IMG/VR virus record: IMGVR_UViG_3300006810_014106
Span: 1-32,010 of that record
Source of the DNA: a virus
Length of the DNA: 32,010 nt
Direction: 5' to 3' (one strand)
Made by a program: the position numbers and the translations under genes. Below the pieces are notes generated by a model. That model had not been told where the DNA came from and ran no database searches. It worked only from the letters and a program-made list of their open reading frames with translations. Each line of letters opens with the position of its first letter. The first letter of the stretch is position 1. Below are positions 31,169 through 32,010 of this stretch, one piece after another.

Positions 31169-31340
31169 CGGGGACGGATGTTGGAATGAGTTTGACATAG
31201 ACGACCCTCATCACTTCTCAGTAGAACGAGAATTAGAGGATTGGCAACAAGATCCTGATAACTACGAGTTTCACTACTGTCCGGCATGCTGGGAGAAAGT
31301 TAAAGAAGAACTGGAAGAAACAGGAGAAAACGATGAGTGA
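31140..31340 (+). CDS. Small zinc-ribbon-like protein (copy 2)
   Basis: 66 residues. CDGDGC (9-14) and CPAC (47-50) correspond to CDGVGC and CPQC of the protein at 28781-29008; the spacing differs by only a few residues and both have an acidic central loop. AGGAGA precedes the ATG, which lies inside mor. This copy is much more acidic, particularly at the C-terminus (EELEETGENDE). It is probably a paralogue from an old duplication within the operon. Confidence 0.72.
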   Translation: MTLKATISCDGDGCWNEFDIDDPHHFSVERELEDWQQDPDNYEFHYCPACWEKVKEELEETGENDE

Positions 31341-32010
31341 AAATGACAGAATCTTAGATAAGATAAAAAAATGCATGGCTATGGCTGGCTCTTCAAATGA
31401 ACATGAAGCGGCATCAGCACTTAGACAGGCTCAAGCATTGATGAAAAAACATGGCATTAGTCATGATGAGGTTCGTCTATCTAATGTAGAAACAGCTACA
31501 GCTAATGCAGGAAAGAGCAAGAACCCACCTCGCTACAATCACATGCTCGTACATTTGATTTCATCGGCCTTTTCTGTGAGGCCTATCTATCACGAGGGAT
31601 TTGAGTTTACTCGCATAGAGTTTATTGGTTTTGACTCTCAACCAGAGATTGCCTCATATTGTTATGAAGTACTTTACCGCCAACTTACTAAAGACCGTGC
31701 TGTTTATCAGAAGACATTGAGCCGTTATAAGCGAGCCAACAAAATTCGCAAGGCTGACCTATTCGCTGAAGCATGGGTTAATAGCGTGTACAGCAAGGTC
31801 TCAAAGCTTGCAATGTCAGAAGAGCAAGCTGAAATGATTGACCAGTTTATTGGCAAGCGTGGTGATGCGTTAACAGCTATACAAGGAAGAAAACATAAAA
31901 TGAAACGTGAGGATTGTGACGCTGTTTTTGAAGGGAGAGCGGCAGGAAAGAATGCAAACCTATTTCATGGAACTGGACAGGATCGAAGAGCAGCGCTGAC
32001 ACAACATTAA
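31333..32010 (+). CDS. DUF2786 domain protein
   Basis: 225 residues, complete; the stop is the last codon of the window. The N-terminal ILDKIKKCMAMAGSSNEHEA and LRQAQALMKKHGISHDEV motif (1-50) is the DUF2786 domain. The rest (~60-225) is the helical domain that usually accompanies it in phage proteins (FTRIEFIGFDSQPEIASYCY, AEAWVNSVYSKVSKLAM). Widespread in early regions of transposable phages; function unknown. It overlaps the zinc-ribbon gene by 8 bases, so the early operon probably continues past the window. Confidence 0.88.
   Translation: MSENDRILDKIKKCMAMAGSSNEHEAASALRQAQALMKKHGISHDEVRLSNVETATANAGKSKNPPRYNHMLVHLISSAFSVRPIYHEGFEFTRIEFIGFDSQPEIASYCYEVLYRQLTKDRAVYQKTLSRYKRANKIRKADLFAEAWVNSVYSKVSKLAMSEEQAEMIDQFIGKRGDALTAIQGRKHKMKREDCDAVFEGRAAGKNANLFHGTGQDRRAALTQH

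Noticed and set aside
1-32010. Phage ends, target duplication or host genes
   Set aside because: All genes seen are phage-type; no 5-bp duplication or end repeats can be defined inside the window.
1-32010. CRISPR array, rRNA or insertion sequence
   Set aside because: The only regular repeats are coding tandem repeats; no spacer-repeat pattern or IS transposase apart from the phage transposase was seen.

Overview
The window is most of a Mu-type (transposable) prophage from a gammaproteobacterium, probably a marine one. The host is inferred only from codon and base composition and protein style. Almost every interval carries a recognisable transposable-phage gene: DDE transposase plus MuB-like ATPase, Ner, GemA, two Mor/C-family activators, DUF3486/DUF935/Mu F-G-I-T head genes. 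No host gene and no phage end is visible, so both phage-host junctions lie outside the window.

Layout: two divergent arms meet at an immunity switch near 23.9 kb. The right arm (24.0-32.0 kb, + strand) is the early operon: Ner-like regulator, a short HTH protein, a serine-rich protein, a coiled-coil protein, transposase A, ATPase B, several small proteins including two Zn-ribbons, DUF3164, GemA, Mor and a DUF2786 protein. The left arm (- strand) begins with a lysogeny block (23.9-21.1 kb): XRE repressor, a 114-aa protein that shares a Gly-Asn beta motif with the repressor, an outer-membrane-type lipoprotein, and a pair I identify as homologues of lambda RexA and RexB. Then come a C-like late activator (20.6-21.0 kb), the lysis genes (GH108 muramidase, 3TM holin), the packaging and head genes (19.3-10.0 kb), and a long-tailed (siphovirus-type) tail module ending in a tail-tip protein that runs off the left edge. 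Such divergence of early and late genes is unlike Mu, where nearly everything points one way, and resembles BcepMu-type organisation. The head is Mu-like but the tail is not contractile.

Regulation can be read from the DNA. A near-consensus sigma70 early promoter has a perfect 16-bp palindrome filling its spacer. A 17-bp motif TYCGCTAAANNNTTAAA occurs upstream of the C-like gene, the lysozyme and the protease/scaffold gene, the last two being the places where Mu has C-dependent promoters Plys and PI. A canonical -1 frameshift signal (A AAA AAC, 7-nt spacer, 12-bp stem) joins the two tail-assembly-chaperone frames.

Integrity: the portal gene and the terminase large-subunit gene are each broken by an apparent single-base loss. 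Unless these are sequence errors, the prophage is defective for packaging while its immunity and Rex genes remain intact. No stretch over 300 bases lacks a gene; the longest gap (12115-12319) holds a hairpin, one late-motif copy and little else.
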